This document shows positions 26,751-35,547 of a stretch of DNA of 53,337 nt, piece by piece (position 1 is the first letter of the stretch; the number at the start of each line of letters is the position of its first letter). A program made the position numbers and the translations under genes. The stretch spans positions 1 to 53,337 of the forward strand of contig CAJMPT010000011.1 of NCBI GenBank assembly GCA_905215465.1, given 5' to 3'. The notes beneath the pieces were generated by a model. That model made no database searches and had not been told where the DNA came from. It worked only from the letters and a program-made list of their open reading frames with translations. Source of the stretch: an uncultured bacterium (lineage in GTDB: Bacteria; Actinomycetota; Coriobacteriia; Coriobacteriales; Atopobiaceae).

Positions 26751-27584
26751 ATGATCCGGGTCAAGACTCTTACCGTCCAGCTCATAGACGCGCAGCCGGA
26801 CCGCATCCGCATCTGCCGCATCGACGGCGAGTCGCTTGTGACCGTCGTCGTTCCGAGGGAAGACCTCGCCGAGGCGAAGTCGCTGCCGAACATCCCGCAG
26901 CGCGGCGTCTACTACCTGCTCGATGAGGACCACGGCAACGTGAGCCGCGTCTACGCGGGGCAGACGACCCAGGGCATCGCCCGGCTCGACGCGCACAAGG
27001 CGAAGAAGGAGTTCTGGAACAAGGCCGTTATGTTCCTCGACGACGACCAGAACATCAGCAGGGACGCACTGGACGTTCTCGAGGCGAAGGCCATCGACTA
27101 CGTGCGTACCCACGGCTCGTACGAGACCGACAACTCGGCGACACCCAAGCCCTACGTCGACCCGTACAAGGAAGAGGCCGTCGAACGCCTGCACGAGAGG
27201 ATCCTCTTCAGGATGTCAGCTCTGGGGTACGACCTCGACAGAGTCGACCAAGGTCCGGCGGGCGCGCCGGCGGTCTTCCACACGAAGAAGAACGGCATAC
27301 GCGGGGCTGGGCGCTACGACAAGGCCACCGGGCACTTCACCGTGCTCGCCGGCTCGAAAGTTAACCTCTCGAGGCCCGTGCTGAAAAACGCGGGCGTCGC
27401 AGCCGTGCGCAGGGAAATCTTCGGCGATTCGAGCGGCATCGCAGAGCTCGCCGAGGACCTCGAGTTCCCGACGCCCAGCGCCGCGGCGGTGTTCGTGCTC
27501 GGCGGCAGCCAGAACGGCTGGACCGAATGGGTAAGCGACGACGGAGAAACACTCAACCAAGTCTATAGAAGTGAGGAAAACTAG
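26751..27584 (+). CDS. GIY-YIG nuclease-fold protein with DUF4357
   Basis: A 277-residue protein. GVYYLL at 52-57 and VYAGQT at 67-72 are the two halves of the GIY-YIG motif; Arg78 and Glu111 (DVLEAKAI) match the catalytic Arg and Glu. The C-terminal part, IRGAGRYDKATGHFTVLAGS, is the DUF4357 domain. Such proteins are frequently found beside type I restriction-modification genes, but their task there is not settled. It starts 2 bases after the RHH stop with AAGGGGG ahead, and hsdM begins immediately after its stop codon, so it is an integral operon member. Confidence 0.85.
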   Translation: MIRVKTLTVQLIDAQPDRIRICRIDGESLVTVVVPREDLAEAKSLPNIPQRGVYYLLDEDHGNVSRVYAGQTTQGIARLDAHKAKKEFWNKAVMFLDDDQNISRDALDVLEAKAIDYVRTHGSYETDNSATPKPYVDPYKEEAVERLHERILFRMSALGYDLDRVDQGPAGAPAVFHTKKNGIRGAGRYDKATGHFTVLAGSKVNLSRPVLKNAGVAAVRREIFGDSSGIAELAEDLEFPTPSAAAVFVLGGSQNGWTEWVSDDGETLNQVYRSEEN

Positions 27585-30146
27585 ATGAACAAGCAGCAGC
27601 TGGCCTCCAAGATTTGGGAGTCCGCCAACAAGATGCGATCCAAGATCGAGGCCAACGAGTACAAGGACTACATTCTGGGATTCATCTTCTACAAGTTCCT
27701 GTCCGAGACCGAGGTTGCCCGCCTGAAGGCGCGCGACTTCGCCGAGGAGGACCTGCCCAACCTGGTGGAAGACGACGAGGAGACGGTCGAGTTCGTCAAG
27801 GGCGAGTGCGGCTACTTCATCGCCTACGACAACCTCTTCTCCACCTGGGTCGCCAAGGGCGGCGACTTCGAGATATCGAACGTGCGCGACGCGCTTTCCG
27901 CCTTCAGCCGCAATATCGATCCTGCACGCAAGCGCGTCTTCGACGGCATCTTCGACACGCTGCAGACTGGCCTCTCCAAGCTGGGCACCGATGCGCGCAG
28001 CCAGTCCAAGGCAGCCCGCGACCTCATCTACCTCATCAAGGACATTCCGATGGACGGCCGAGCCGACTACGACGTGCTGGGCTTCATCTACGAGTACCTC
28101 ATCAGCAACTTCGCCGCCAACGCCGGCAAGAAAGCCGGCGAGTTCTACACGCCGCACGAGGTGTCCATGCTCATGAGCGAGATAATCTCGTGGCACCTGG
28201 CCGGACGCGAGAACATCACCATTTACGACCCCACCAGCGGATCGGGATCGCTGCTCATCAACATCGGTAAGGCCGTGGCGCGCCGCAACGGCGACCCGGA
28301 CTCCATCAAGTACTACGCTCAGGAGCTCAAGGAGAACACCTACAACCTCACGCGCATGAACCTGGTGATGCGCGGCATCCTTCCCGACAACATCGTGGCC
28401 AGAAACGGCGACACGCTCGAGGACGACTGGCCGTGGTTCGACACCGTGGAGAACAAGGATGAGACCTACGACCCGCTATTCGTCGATGCTGTGGTGTCAA
28501 ACCCGCCCTATTCCCAGAACTGGGACCCGGAGGACAAGGAGCTCGACCCTCGCTTCAAGTTCGGCGTGGCGCCCAAGTCCAAGGCCGACTACGCCTTCCT
28601 ACTGCACGATTTGTATCACCTGCGCCCCGACGGCATCATGTGCATCGTCCTGCCGCACGGCGTGCTGTTCCGCGGCGGCGAGGAGGGCGCTATTCGCAAG
28701 AACCTAGTGGAGAACCGCCATATTCAAGCAATCATCGGGCTTCCTGCCAACATCTTCTTCGGTACGGGCATTCCGACCATCGTCATGGTGCTGCGCAAGC
28801 AGCGTGAGACGAGTGACGTCTTGGTGGTGGACGCCTCCAAGCACTTTGTGAAAGAGGGTAAGAACAACAAGCTGAGAGCAAGCGACATCAAGCGTATCGT
28901 CGACGCCGTGACAACGAACGCGACCGTCGACAAGTTCAGTCGCCTGGTCCCCATCGACGAGATCCGCGCCAACGACTATAACCTCAACATCCCGCGCTAT
29001 GTGGACTCGAGCGCGGCCGCCGAAAACTGGGACGTGTACGCTACCATGTTCGGCGGCGTGCCGAAGGTCGAGGTCGACGCGCTCGAGCGCTATTGGAAGG
29101 TATGGCCGAGCCTCAAAGGGCAACTCTACCGTGACGCAGGTGGGTCGTGTCTTGCGCCCGCGACTGACGACGTTGCGCAAGCGGCGAAGGAAAACGCCGA
29201 CGTCCACGCCTTCCTGAGCAGCTATCGTGATGCGATAAGCCATTTACCTGCCACGCTGCGAAGCCGCTTGGTAGACGGCGCCGATGAAGTCGATACCGTG
29301 GCGGAGGAAGAGGCCATCGCGGCGCTATTGAAAGACACACTGGCGGGCATGGCCCTGGTCGACGGCTACGACGCCTACCAGGCGCTCGACGATGCCTGGG
29401 TGGGAATCTCCGGCGATTTGGAGGTCATCCAGACCGAGGGGAAAACCGCCGTGCGCAAGGTAGACCCGAACATGGTGGTCAAGAAGAAGAACGGCAAAGA
29501 CGTCGAGGTGCAGGACGGCTGGACTGGCCGCATCCTGCCGTTTGCGCTTGTGCAAAAGCATCTCCTTGCCGAAGACGTCAAGGAGATTACTTCCCGTGAT
29601 TCCCGCCTAAGCGAGATATCGCAGGAGATAGACGAGATTCTCGAAAGCTTCGACGAGGAGGACAAGGGATCCTCTGCTGCTGTCAACGACGAAGGTTCGT
29701 TTGTGGCGGCTGAGCTCAAGAAGGCTGTGAAGGTTATCGGAAAGCACCCTGAAAACGATTTCGAGCAAGGTCTGGTTCGTGCGCAGGCGCTGCTCGGTGA
29801 GGAGAAAAGTCTCAAGAAGGCGAACAAGGAAGCGAGAATGGCTCTTGAGGAAAGAACCAAGGAGGTCATCGAGGGTCTGACCGACGCCCAGTGCGACGAT
29901 CTGCTGGCCGCCAAGTGGATAGAGCCGCTGCAGGTTGAGCTTCTGGCCCTTCCCGAAACCGTTGTGAGCGACTTCATCGCGAAGGTAGCTGCGCTAAACG
30001 CCAAATACGCGACAACTTATTCGGACGTGTGCAATCAGATAGATGATGCAGAAAGCCAGCTGGCAGACATGCTGGGGCGGCTTAGGGGCAACGAGTACGA
30101 CATGGCGGGCATCGCCGAGCTGCGCAAGTTGTTGGGCGGTGAGTAG
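27585..30146 (+). CDS. hsdM: Type I restriction-modification methyltransferase subunit
   Basis: An 853-residue N6-adenine methyltransferase. N-terminal HsdM helical domain (MNKQQLASKIWESANKMR), SAM-binding DPTSGSGS at 215-222 and catalytic NPPY at 306-309. GKKAGEFYTPHEVSMLM is a further HsdM signature. It is ~350 residues longer than classic HsdM; the extra C-terminus is charged and predicted helical. It needs an S subunit for target choice. Transcribed with the RHH and GIY-YIG genes and ends 1 base before hsdS1. Overall identification firm. Confidence 0.96.
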   Translation: MNKQQLASKIWESANKMRSKIEANEYKDYILGFIFYKFLSETEVARLKARDFAEEDLPNLVEDDEETVEFVKGECGYFIAYDNLFSTWVAKGGDFEISNVRDALSAFSRNIDPARKRVFDGIFDTLQTGLSKLGTDARSQSKAARDLIYLIKDIPMDGRADYDVLGFIYEYLISNFAANAGKKAGEFYTPHEVSMLMSEIISWHLAGRENITIYDPTSGSGSLLINIGKAVARRNGDPDSIKYYAQELKENTYNLTRMNLVMRGILPDNIVARNGDTLEDDWPWFDTVENKDETYDPLFVDAVVSNPPYSQNWDPEDKELDPRFKFGVAPKSKADYAFLLHDLYHLRPDGIMCIVLPHGVLFRGGEEGAIRKNLVENRHIQAIIGLPANIFFGTGIPTIVMVLRKQRETSDVLVVDASKHFVKEGKNNKLRASDIKRIVDAVTTNATVDKFSRLVPIDEIRANDYNLNIPRYVDSSAAAENWDVYATMFGGVPKVEVDALERYWKVWPSLKGQLYRDAGGSCLAPATDDVAQAAKENADVHAFLSSYRDAISHLPATLRSRLVDGADEVDTVAEEEAIAALLKDTLAGMALVDGYDAYQALDDAWVGISGDLEVIQTEGKTAVRKVDPNMVVKKKNGKDVEVQDGWTGRILPFALVQKHLLAEDVKEITSRDSRLSEISQEIDEILESFDEEDKGSSAAVNDEGSFVAAELKKAVKVIGKHPENDFEQGLVRAQALLGEEKSLKKANKEARMALEERTKEVIEGLTDAQCDDLLAAKWIEPLQVELLALPETVVSDFIAKVAALNAKYATTYSDVCNQIDDAESQLADMLGRLRGNEYDMAGIAELRKLLGGE

Positions 30147-30147
30147 C

Positions 30148-30738
30148 ATGACAGGGAAACAAAATGCCCCGGAAATCCGCTTCGAGGGATTCGCTGACCC
30201 TTGGGAACAGCGTAAGTTGGGCGAGCTCTGCACTATTTCTAAGGGGCATGGCTACAGCAAAGCCGACATTAGGGATGCTGGCACCCCACTAATCTTGTAT
30301 GGACGCCTGTATACCCAATATGAATCACGTATTGAGAACGTGGACACTTTTGCCGTTGAGCAAGAGGGATCGCTTCTTTCAAAGGGCAACGAAGTAATCG
30401 TTCCTGCATCCGGGGAAACGGCAGAAGATATTGCCGTTGCATCATCCGTGCGCAGGTCAGGAATCATTTTTGGAGGCGATTTGAACGTCGTCACTCCAGT
30501 AAGCAAGCTTGATCCAGACTACATCGCGCTTGCTATAACGTACAGCAAAGCACATGACGATTTAGCAAAGCGAGCACAAGGAAAATCGGTCGTACATGTC
30601 CATGGCAACGACATCGCCGAAGTTGAGATTCCTTACCCGTCGGAAAGCGAGCAGAAGCGCATATCTACGGTCGTTCTCGGCCTCGACAGCCTCATCACCC
30701 TTCATCAGCGTGAGCCACGGTTTGCTGATACAGGTTAA
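30148..30738 (+). CDS. hsdS: Type I specificity subunit, half-length, hsdS1
   Basis: A 196-residue S protein, about half the usual ~400. It starts with the conserved PEIRFEGFADPWEQRKLGEL, has one target-recognition domain (residues ~20-165), then the beginning of the conserved region (EQKRISTVVLGLDSLITLHQ). Just there the 29-bp invertible repeat is reached and the protein ends in a short unrelated tail, PRFADTG. The conserved helix that continues this region in hsdS3 is missing. Its TAA shares the palindrome TTAA (30735-30738) with the recombinase stop on the other strand. ATG is 1 base past the hsdM stop. Confidence 0.9.
   Translation: MTGKQNAPEIRFEGFADPWEQRKLGELCTISKGHGYSKADIRDAGTPLILYGRLYTQYESRIENVDTFAVEQEGSLLSKGNEVIVPASGETAEDIAVASSVRRSGIIFGGDLNVVTPVSKLDPDYIALAITYSKAHDDLAKRAQGKSVVHVHGNDIAEVEIPYPSESEQKRISTVVLGLDSLITLHQREPRFADTG
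30200..30221. repeat. hsdS 5' repeat, copy 1
   Basis: CTTGGGAACAGCGTAAG (30200-30216) recurs inverted in hsdS2 at 32191-32207. TGGGAACAGCGTAAGTTGGG (30202-30221) recurs directly in hsdS3 at 35566-35585. It encodes WEQRKL at the border of the recognition domain, so recombination here swaps whole domains behind a fixed N-terminus. Confidence 0.85.
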
Positions 30739-31661
30739 ATTAGAGTCGAAAGAGCCCTCATGACGATGTCAATGTCCTTGTTCTCGAGTTCTTGAATGAC
30801 GTGCAGATAGGTTTCCTGGGTGGTGGTCATGCTTGCGTGGCCGAGCCTTCGGGATACGCTGGCGATAGAGACGCCGGCGAACAGCAAAAGTGATGCATGC
30901 GTATGTCGCAGCCCATGGACGGATATGGTAGGCACGCCAACAATCTTGCAGTGGCGCGCCAAAACGCTGTTAGCCGTCGAGTTATAGACCTTTCCCTTCG
31001 CAAATATGGGCTCGGCCGGCGGAAGGTCTTTGAGCAGCCCAGAAAGTTGCATGATGAGTTGCCAGTCGAGTTGAACCTTCCGCACCGATGAGGCGTTTTT
31101 CGTGGGAACAAATCCGCCGCCGTTCTTGTAATCCCAGGTCTTGTTCACCGAGAGCGTTTGATGAGCAAAGTCGAAGTCTTCGGGAGTAAGTCCAAGGGCC
31201 TCGGAAAAGCGCAGGCCCGTTTTGGCGACTATGAGAATAAGCCAATCCCAACTCGGCCCGCCTGATAAGTCAAGGTCGCCGAGCATGGCGTGAAGCTCAA
31301 ACTGGTTGAGATACTTGATCTTTTTCGCACGCGGCTGTTTTCCTTTGATGATAGCCTTGCGCGTAGGATCGCGGGGGATGAGTCCTTCGTCAACTGCGTC
31401 AAGGATCGCCCCCTTAAGCTGGTGGTGAAAGTCCATGGTTGTCTGCCGCTCATGATGCTCTGCGTAAGCATTGATGAGCTGCTGGTACGAGGTCCGGTCG
31501 AGATCTTTTATCTTGAGGCCTGGAATCAGCTTGTCGAGCCAAGACTGCGTGAGCCGATACTTTCCCATGGTGACCTCACGGATGGCTCCTTCTTTGTAGA
31601 CGCTAATCCATTGCGAGTAGTAATCGCAGAAAAGCGATTCTCCATTGATACCGATTGGCAT
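30735..31661 (-). CDS. Tyrosine recombinase, probable hsdS invertase
   Basis: A 308-residue phage-integrase-type recombinase. An N-terminal core-binding domain (GKYRLTQSWLDKLIPGLKIKD) is followed by the catalytic domain with Arg151 (TGLRFSEALGL), His249 and Arg252 (HGLRHTHAS), His275 (LGHASMTTTQ) and nucleophile Tyr285. Position inside an hsdS pair with inverted repeats is the arrangement of XerC-like hsdS invertases. AGAGGG precedes its ATG and lies inside the invertible segment, but no promoter does, so expression should depend on readthrough from whichever S operon it follows. Its 5' end overlaps hsdS2 by 59 bases. Confidence 0.93.
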   Translation of the reverse strand: MPIGINGESLFCDYYSQWISVYKEGAIREVTMGKYRLTQSWLDKLIPGLKIKDLDRTSYQQLINAYAEHHERQTTMDFHHQLKGAILDAVDEGLIPRDPTRKAIIKGKQPRAKKIKYLNQFELHAMLGDLDLSGGPSWDWLILIVAKTGLRFSEALGLTPEDFDFAHQTLSVNKTWDYKNGGGFVPTKNASSVRKVQLDWQLIMQLSGLLKDLPPAEPIFAKGKVYNSTANSVLARHCKIVGVPTISVHGLRHTHASLLLFAGVSIASVSRRLGHASMTTTQETYLHVIQELENKDIDIVMRALSTLI

Positions 31662-32289
31662 TTTTACCCTCTTTCATCGTGTGTGGTGGCTCACGCTGAT
31701 GAAGGGTGATGAGGGAGTCTAGTTGTGCGAGTAGCTCGCAAATCATTTTTTGCTCTGCAACAGATGGTATTGAAATCGTTCCCTTCAATGCGTTTTCGGC
31801 GGAAACCTTCATGTCGTTTTTAGCACCCTTGCTAATGAGAGGGTGAAGGTAATTGTTGACCCTGGCATCCTGCGAAAAGTAGCAGTCGATAAAGTTGGCA
31901 AGTGTACCATCGAGCGGCCTATATATTGCATATAGCGTAGAAACTATGCCTGAACGGCTCTTATTGCTCTTGATGATCCCGAAGGGGTTATCCTTGAGGG
32001 GCGATTTTGTATAAACAATTTCACCATGGTTCAAGACGCCGTAGTTAGACAAGTCGGCCCCAGCAAAACTTCTTCCCTGAAATGCTATTTGATTTATAAC
32101 TCCGAAGTCTTTAGACACTGATAGGACGTCATTGCGCTTGAAAGCACCGTTGGAGTTCTTTTCGGAAGAAACCGTCAGACATTCATTCAGCTTACGCTGT
32201 TCCCAAGATGAAACGAGGGGACGCATGGTCACATACGTCCCCTCGGATTGGCAAACTCTCGATTTCGCCTGTTCAAAATCGTCGCTCAT
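31603..32289 (-). CDS. hsdS: Type I specificity subunit, half-length, hsdS2
   Basis: A 228-residue half S protein with a different recognition domain. The N-terminus MSDDFEQAKSRVCQSEG is unlike hsdS1, then WEQRKLNE marks the shared 5' repeat. The domain is followed by EQKMICELLAQLDSLITLHQ, the start of the conserved region, and the 29-bp repeat; the last ~30 residues (from PPHTMKEGKNANRY) are read out of frame from the recombinase gene. The ATG overlaps the hsdR stop as ATGA, so it is translationally coupled to hsdR. GC is low. Like hsdS1 it lacks the conserved helix. Confidence 0.88.
   Translation of the reverse strand: MSDDFEQAKSRVCQSEGTYVTMRPLVSSWEQRKLNECLTVSSEKNSNGAFKRNDVLSVSKDFGVINQIAFQGRSFAGADLSNYGVLNHGEIVYTKSPLKDNPFGIIKSNKSRSGIVSTLYAIYRPLDGTLANFIDCYFSQDARVNNYLHPLISKGAKNDMKVSAENALKGTISIPSVAEQKMICELLAQLDSLITLHQREPPHTMKEGKNANRYQWRIAFLRLLLAMD
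31686..31714. repeat. hsdS 3' repeat, copy 2 (inverted)
   Basis: Exact reverse complement of 30690-30718 over 29 bp. The first 22 bases of the repeat also occur in hsdS3 at 36057-36078. It encodes the LITLHQRE junction of the conserved region. Confidence 0.88.
32191..32207. repeat. hsdS 5' repeat, copy 2 (inverted)
   Basis: CTTACGCTGTTCCCAAG, the reverse complement of 30200-30216 over 17 bp. Together with the 3' repeat it brackets the hsdS2 recognition domain. Confidence 0.8.
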
Positions 32290-35200
32290 TCATCGATGTC
32301 GAAGCCGCCTTCCAGGATGAACTTCTTCAACAGCGCCGCCGCACGGGTGTTCACCTTGAACAGGGGAAGCGTCTTGCCTTCCTTCTGCTCAAAGAAAGCC
32401 TTGGCGCGTACCTTGTCCACCGAGTCCTTCAAATCATCGAAGCGCCCGAACTCGTTAATGTTCGATTCCGTCAGGTCAAGCGCAGCCATGGTGGCAAGAA
32501 GCTCGCCGTCTATGCCGAGCGCCTCGACGATTCGCTCGACTTGAGCGTTTTTCGCCTTGCGGGCATAGGACGTGATGTAATCCCTCAGCGTCTTGCCGTC
32601 TTCCAGGGCGGCATCTCCTCGCTCGACATCGTGAAGGAACAGCTCGGCGAAGCGCTGGTCATCCTGGCTTAGGGACGCAAACGATCGGTGGAGCTCCTCG
32701 CGCGCGGTGGCGAGACCCTCGTCGTCCTGCTCAAGGCATTTTAGCCACTTCTTGAAGTTCGCGTTCATGTAGTCGCTGTCTATGAGCCCCGTGTCAATCT
32801 CGGTTATATGACCATCGAGCTCGTAGGGCGCTTCGGGCGCATCGCCAGGGCCGCTCCCTCCTGCGAACAACTCCTTGTAGCGCTGAACGAGGATGAGGTA
32901 GGTCCGCTCGTCGATGACCGGTTGCACGAAGAAGGACTTGCCCCTCGGCTCGCCTTCCTTCGGCTCCTCCTCAAACTCATAGGTGTCCTGTTCCCATGTG
33001 AAGCCCTGCACCTTCGCGGCCTCGAGGAACTCGTTGAGCTCGACGAACTCCTTGGCGAACTTGCGCCTGGCTTCCTGCGATGCGGGGAGCTTGGAGAGGT
33101 CTGCTACGCCAGCTGCTTCGAAGACCATGAGTATCTCCTGAAGGCGCGCGTCCATCAACGCGATATTCTCCGGTAGTTTCTGGGCGAACATGTCGAGCGG
33201 GCGGTCGCCCGAATACAGCTTCACTGCTGCTTCGATATAGCCCTTCATGGTGTGGGGACGACGGTAATAGCGGATCGTGCCGAAGGGCTTGTCGGGGCCG
33301 AACAGGCGGTTCGTGCGGCTGAACGCCTGGATGATGCTCTCGTAGTCGATGACCTTGTCGAGGTAGAGCGTGTTGAGCCATTTGGAGTCGAAGCCCGTGA
33401 GCATCTGGTCCACTACGATGAGCAGGTCGATGCGGGAGTCGCGGTTGGAGTCGACGTTGACGTAGGGCTTCTTGTGAGACAGGCGCGCCGAGATGTCCTT
33501 CTTCATGGCGGGCCATGTAGGGATGGTGAACTCCTGGCCGTATGCCTTGTTGTAGTCTTCTATGAGCTCGACCAGGGCATCTTCCTTCACTGTAGAGCCG
33601 GCGTTGTTATCAATGCACGGGTCGAAAAGGGCGGTCACCTTCATCTGCGGGGCGCATTCCTTGAAGGCTCGGTAATAGTCGATCGCCTCCGGGATGGAGC
33701 TCGTCGCCAAGATTGCATGGAACTTGTTGCCGTGGGAGAGCACCGGGAAGCGGCGCAGGATGTCCTCTACGACCTTTCCGTGGTGCGGGGTGTCGGGCCA
33801 GTATTGGGCGCGGGTGAGGAAATCCTCGATGCCCTTGATGCGGTTGCCGGCACTGTCGACCATCGGTCCCATGGGGACCTTTGCCGAGTCCATATAGTAG
33901 TAGAAGACCTTGCTCTTTCGGTCGTCGGTGATGGCTTCGACCACTGTTGCGGCTTTCGCCTGCTCTAGGGCAACTGCTTCGCGCACGTCGTGGTCATCGA
34001 AGGTGGTCACCATGTAGGGGTCGAAGCCCAGCACGTTGCCGTCACGGATGCCGTCGGCGATGCTGTATCGGTGCAGGCATTCGCCGAACACCATAGCCGT
34101 GGTCGACCCCTTCTTCTGGTTCTCGTCGAGGATTGGCGTTCCCGTGAAACCGAAGAAGAGGGCATTGGGGAAGGCGCTGCGTATGTCCTGGAGCATGTCG
34201 CCGAAGGTGGATCGGTGGCACTCATCAATGATAAATACGATACGCTTGCCGGCCAGGCGGTCGAGATCGGCCTGGATGATTCTGGACTCACCGACCTTCA
34301 AGTTGCTCATCTTTTGGATAGAGGTGACGATAAGGCGATTCTTGGGGTCGTCGCTGGCGAGTTTGGACTTGAGGACCTGCGTGTTCTCAGTGCCCTGCAC
34401 GTCGTCGGCGTCGTCGGCGAAGGAGCGATATTCCGAGAGCGACTGCGTGCCCAGCTCGATGCGATCCATGAGGAACACGACCTTGTCGGCATCATGAGAG
34501 TCGGCGATAAGTTGAGCCGATTTAAAGCTGGTCATGGTTTTGCCAGAGCCGGTAGTGTGCCAGATGTAGCCGCCTGGGCGACCTGGCGTGCTACCGTGAC
34601 GCGGCTCATCCCATTTACATCTGCGGACCTTGTCCGAGATGGCTGCGGCGGCGTAGTACTGGTAGCTGCGCATGACTTTTAGGCAGCCATCCGAGCTGTC
34701 AGCCACGGTATAGAACCCAATGAGCTGATGCGCCATAGGGATAGAGAGAAGCGTCGAGGTGAAGCGCTTCCACTCGCCAGTGCCGGGCTTGCCACCTGCA
34801 CAGACGGGCTCGTTGTTGAAGTCTTCCCAGTGGAAGTAGAAGTTGGGGTTAAACGCGCCTGCTCCAGGGTTGGCAAAGTACCGCGCCTCATCGGGGGTCA
34901 TTCCCACAAAGATCTGAACCAGGCGGAAGAGACCCGTGAACACACCTTCGTGCGCGTACTTTTCGATCTGTCCGGTTGCCTGGCTTACGGGCACGCCACT
35001 GCGTTTGAGTTCGATATGGATGACCGGCATGCCGTTGATGAGCAGGCACAAGTCTCCCCGACGGTCGTTCAAGATCTTGCTCTTCGCAGGATAGACAGGC
35101 TGCTGAGCTATCTGGTAGCGGCTCTGGCCGGCTGCGATCTCCTGACGATCATAGATCTTCAGGCTTACCTCCTTGCCCAGGTGCAGCACATCGTCTGGGT

Positions 35201-35486
35201 TGTCGCGCGTGATGGCGACGGTCTTTCCGTTGATGAACCCGTTGAGCGCGAGCGGGGTCTTGAGCGTTTCGATTTGTTCGATGACCTGTGCCATCTCGCC
35301 CTGGGTGAGCGGGCAGCCGTTCAGGCGGTCTATGTCGGCGTTGTTCTGGAACAGAATCTTCGCCCAGTTGTCGATGAGGTCCTGCTCGGTGGGATAGCGA
35401 AGCACGCCCCCCGCGTCGTCCCAGCCGTGCTGCTTCAGCACGGTGATGACCGCTTCCTCGAACGCTGCCTCTTTATCGAAAACCAT
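32286..35486 (-). CDS. hsdR: Type I restriction subunit (translocase/endonuclease)
   Basis: A 1066-residue HsdR. The PD-(D/E)xK nuclease is seen as Asp145 with Glu159-Leu-Lys161 (IHIELKRSG). The SF2 translocase has Walker A TTGSGKT at 311-317 and DECH at 421-424, then FGFTGTPI and TGFDSKWLNTLY of the second motor lobe with QAFSRTNR. The C-terminal ~300 residues are helical and bind the HsdM/S core. It cuts unmodified DNA away from the target after translocation. It heads the minus-strand unit hsdR-hsdS2-recombinase, and is itself bracketed by S cassettes. Confidence 0.96.
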   Translation of the reverse strand: MVFDKEAAFEEAVITVLKQHGWDDAGGVLRYPTEQDLIDNWAKILFQNNADIDRLNGCPLTQGEMAQVIEQIETLKTPLALNGFINGKTVAITRDNPDDVLHLGKEVSLKIYDRQEIAAGQSRYQIAQQPVYPAKSKILNDRRGDLCLLINGMPVIHIELKRSGVPVSQATGQIEKYAHEGVFTGLFRLVQIFVGMTPDEARYFANPGAGAFNPNFYFHWEDFNNEPVCAGGKPGTGEWKRFTSTLLSIPMAHQLIGFYTVADSSDGCLKVMRSYQYYAAAAISDKVRRCKWDEPRHGSTPGRPGGYIWHTTGSGKTMTSFKSAQLIADSHDADKVVFLMDRIELGTQSLSEYRSFADDADDVQGTENTQVLKSKLASDDPKNRLIVTSIQKMSNLKVGESRIIQADLDRLAGKRIVFIIDECHRSTFGDMLQDIRSAFPNALFFGFTGTPILDENQKKGSTTAMVFGECLHRYSIADGIRDGNVLGFDPYMVTTFDDHDVREAVALEQAKAATVVEAITDDRKSKVFYYYMDSAKVPMGPMVDSAGNRIKGIEDFLTRAQYWPDTPHHGKVVEDILRRFPVLSHGNKFHAILATSSIPEAIDYYRAFKECAPQMKVTALFDPCIDNNAGSTVKEDALVELIEDYNKAYGQEFTIPTWPAMKKDISARLSHKKPYVNVDSNRDSRIDLLIVVDQMLTGFDSKWLNTLYLDKVIDYESIIQAFSRTNRLFGPDKPFGTIRYYRRPHTMKGYIEAAVKLYSGDRPLDMFAQKLPENIALMDARLQEILMVFEAAGVADLSKLPASQEARRKFAKEFVELNEFLEAAKVQGFTWEQDTYEFEEEPKEGEPRGKSFFVQPVIDERTYLILVQRYKELFAGGSGPGDAPEAPYELDGHITEIDTGLIDSDYMNANFKKWLKCLEQDDEGLATAREELHRSFASLSQDDQRFAELFLHDVERGDAALEDGKTLRDYITSYARKAKNAQVERIVEALGIDGELLATMAALDLTESNINEFGRFDDLKDSVDKVRAKAFFEQKEGKTLPLFKVNTRAAALLKKFILEGGFDIDE

Positions 35487-35540
35487 AGCGAAACCTATCT
35501 ACGGAATTGCAAAAAGTTATGTACTTAACTATTGACAATC

Positions 35541-35546
35541 ATTATA
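35541..35546 (-). promoter_or_regulatory. Candidate hsdR promoter (-10 box)
   Basis: On the minus strand TATAAT lies ~55 bases before the hsdR start in an AT-rich gap; no clear -35 is visible. The same gap has TTGACA at 35532-35537 on the plus strand, which could drive hsdS3 but lacks a good -10 at normal spacing. Confidence 0.4.
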
Positions 35547-35547
35547 A

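Larger units (their letters stand above)
30690..31714. mobile_element. Putative invertible segment carrying the recombinase gene
   Basis: 29-bp perfect inverted repeats (30690-30718 and 31686-31714; plus-strand copy starts CCTCATCACCCTTCATCAGC) enclose 967 bases that contain only the tyrosine recombinase gene and its ribosome site. Flipping would move the recombinase from behind hsdR-hsdS2 to behind hsdM-hsdS1 and exchange the 3' tails of the two S genes. Inversion is inferred from repeat geometry; only one orientation is visible. Confidence 0.75.

Noticed and set aside
30735..31661. Integrase as sign of a prophage
   Set aside because: No phage genes are nearby; it is enclosed by hsdS-derived inverted repeats, so a DNA-inversion role explains it better.
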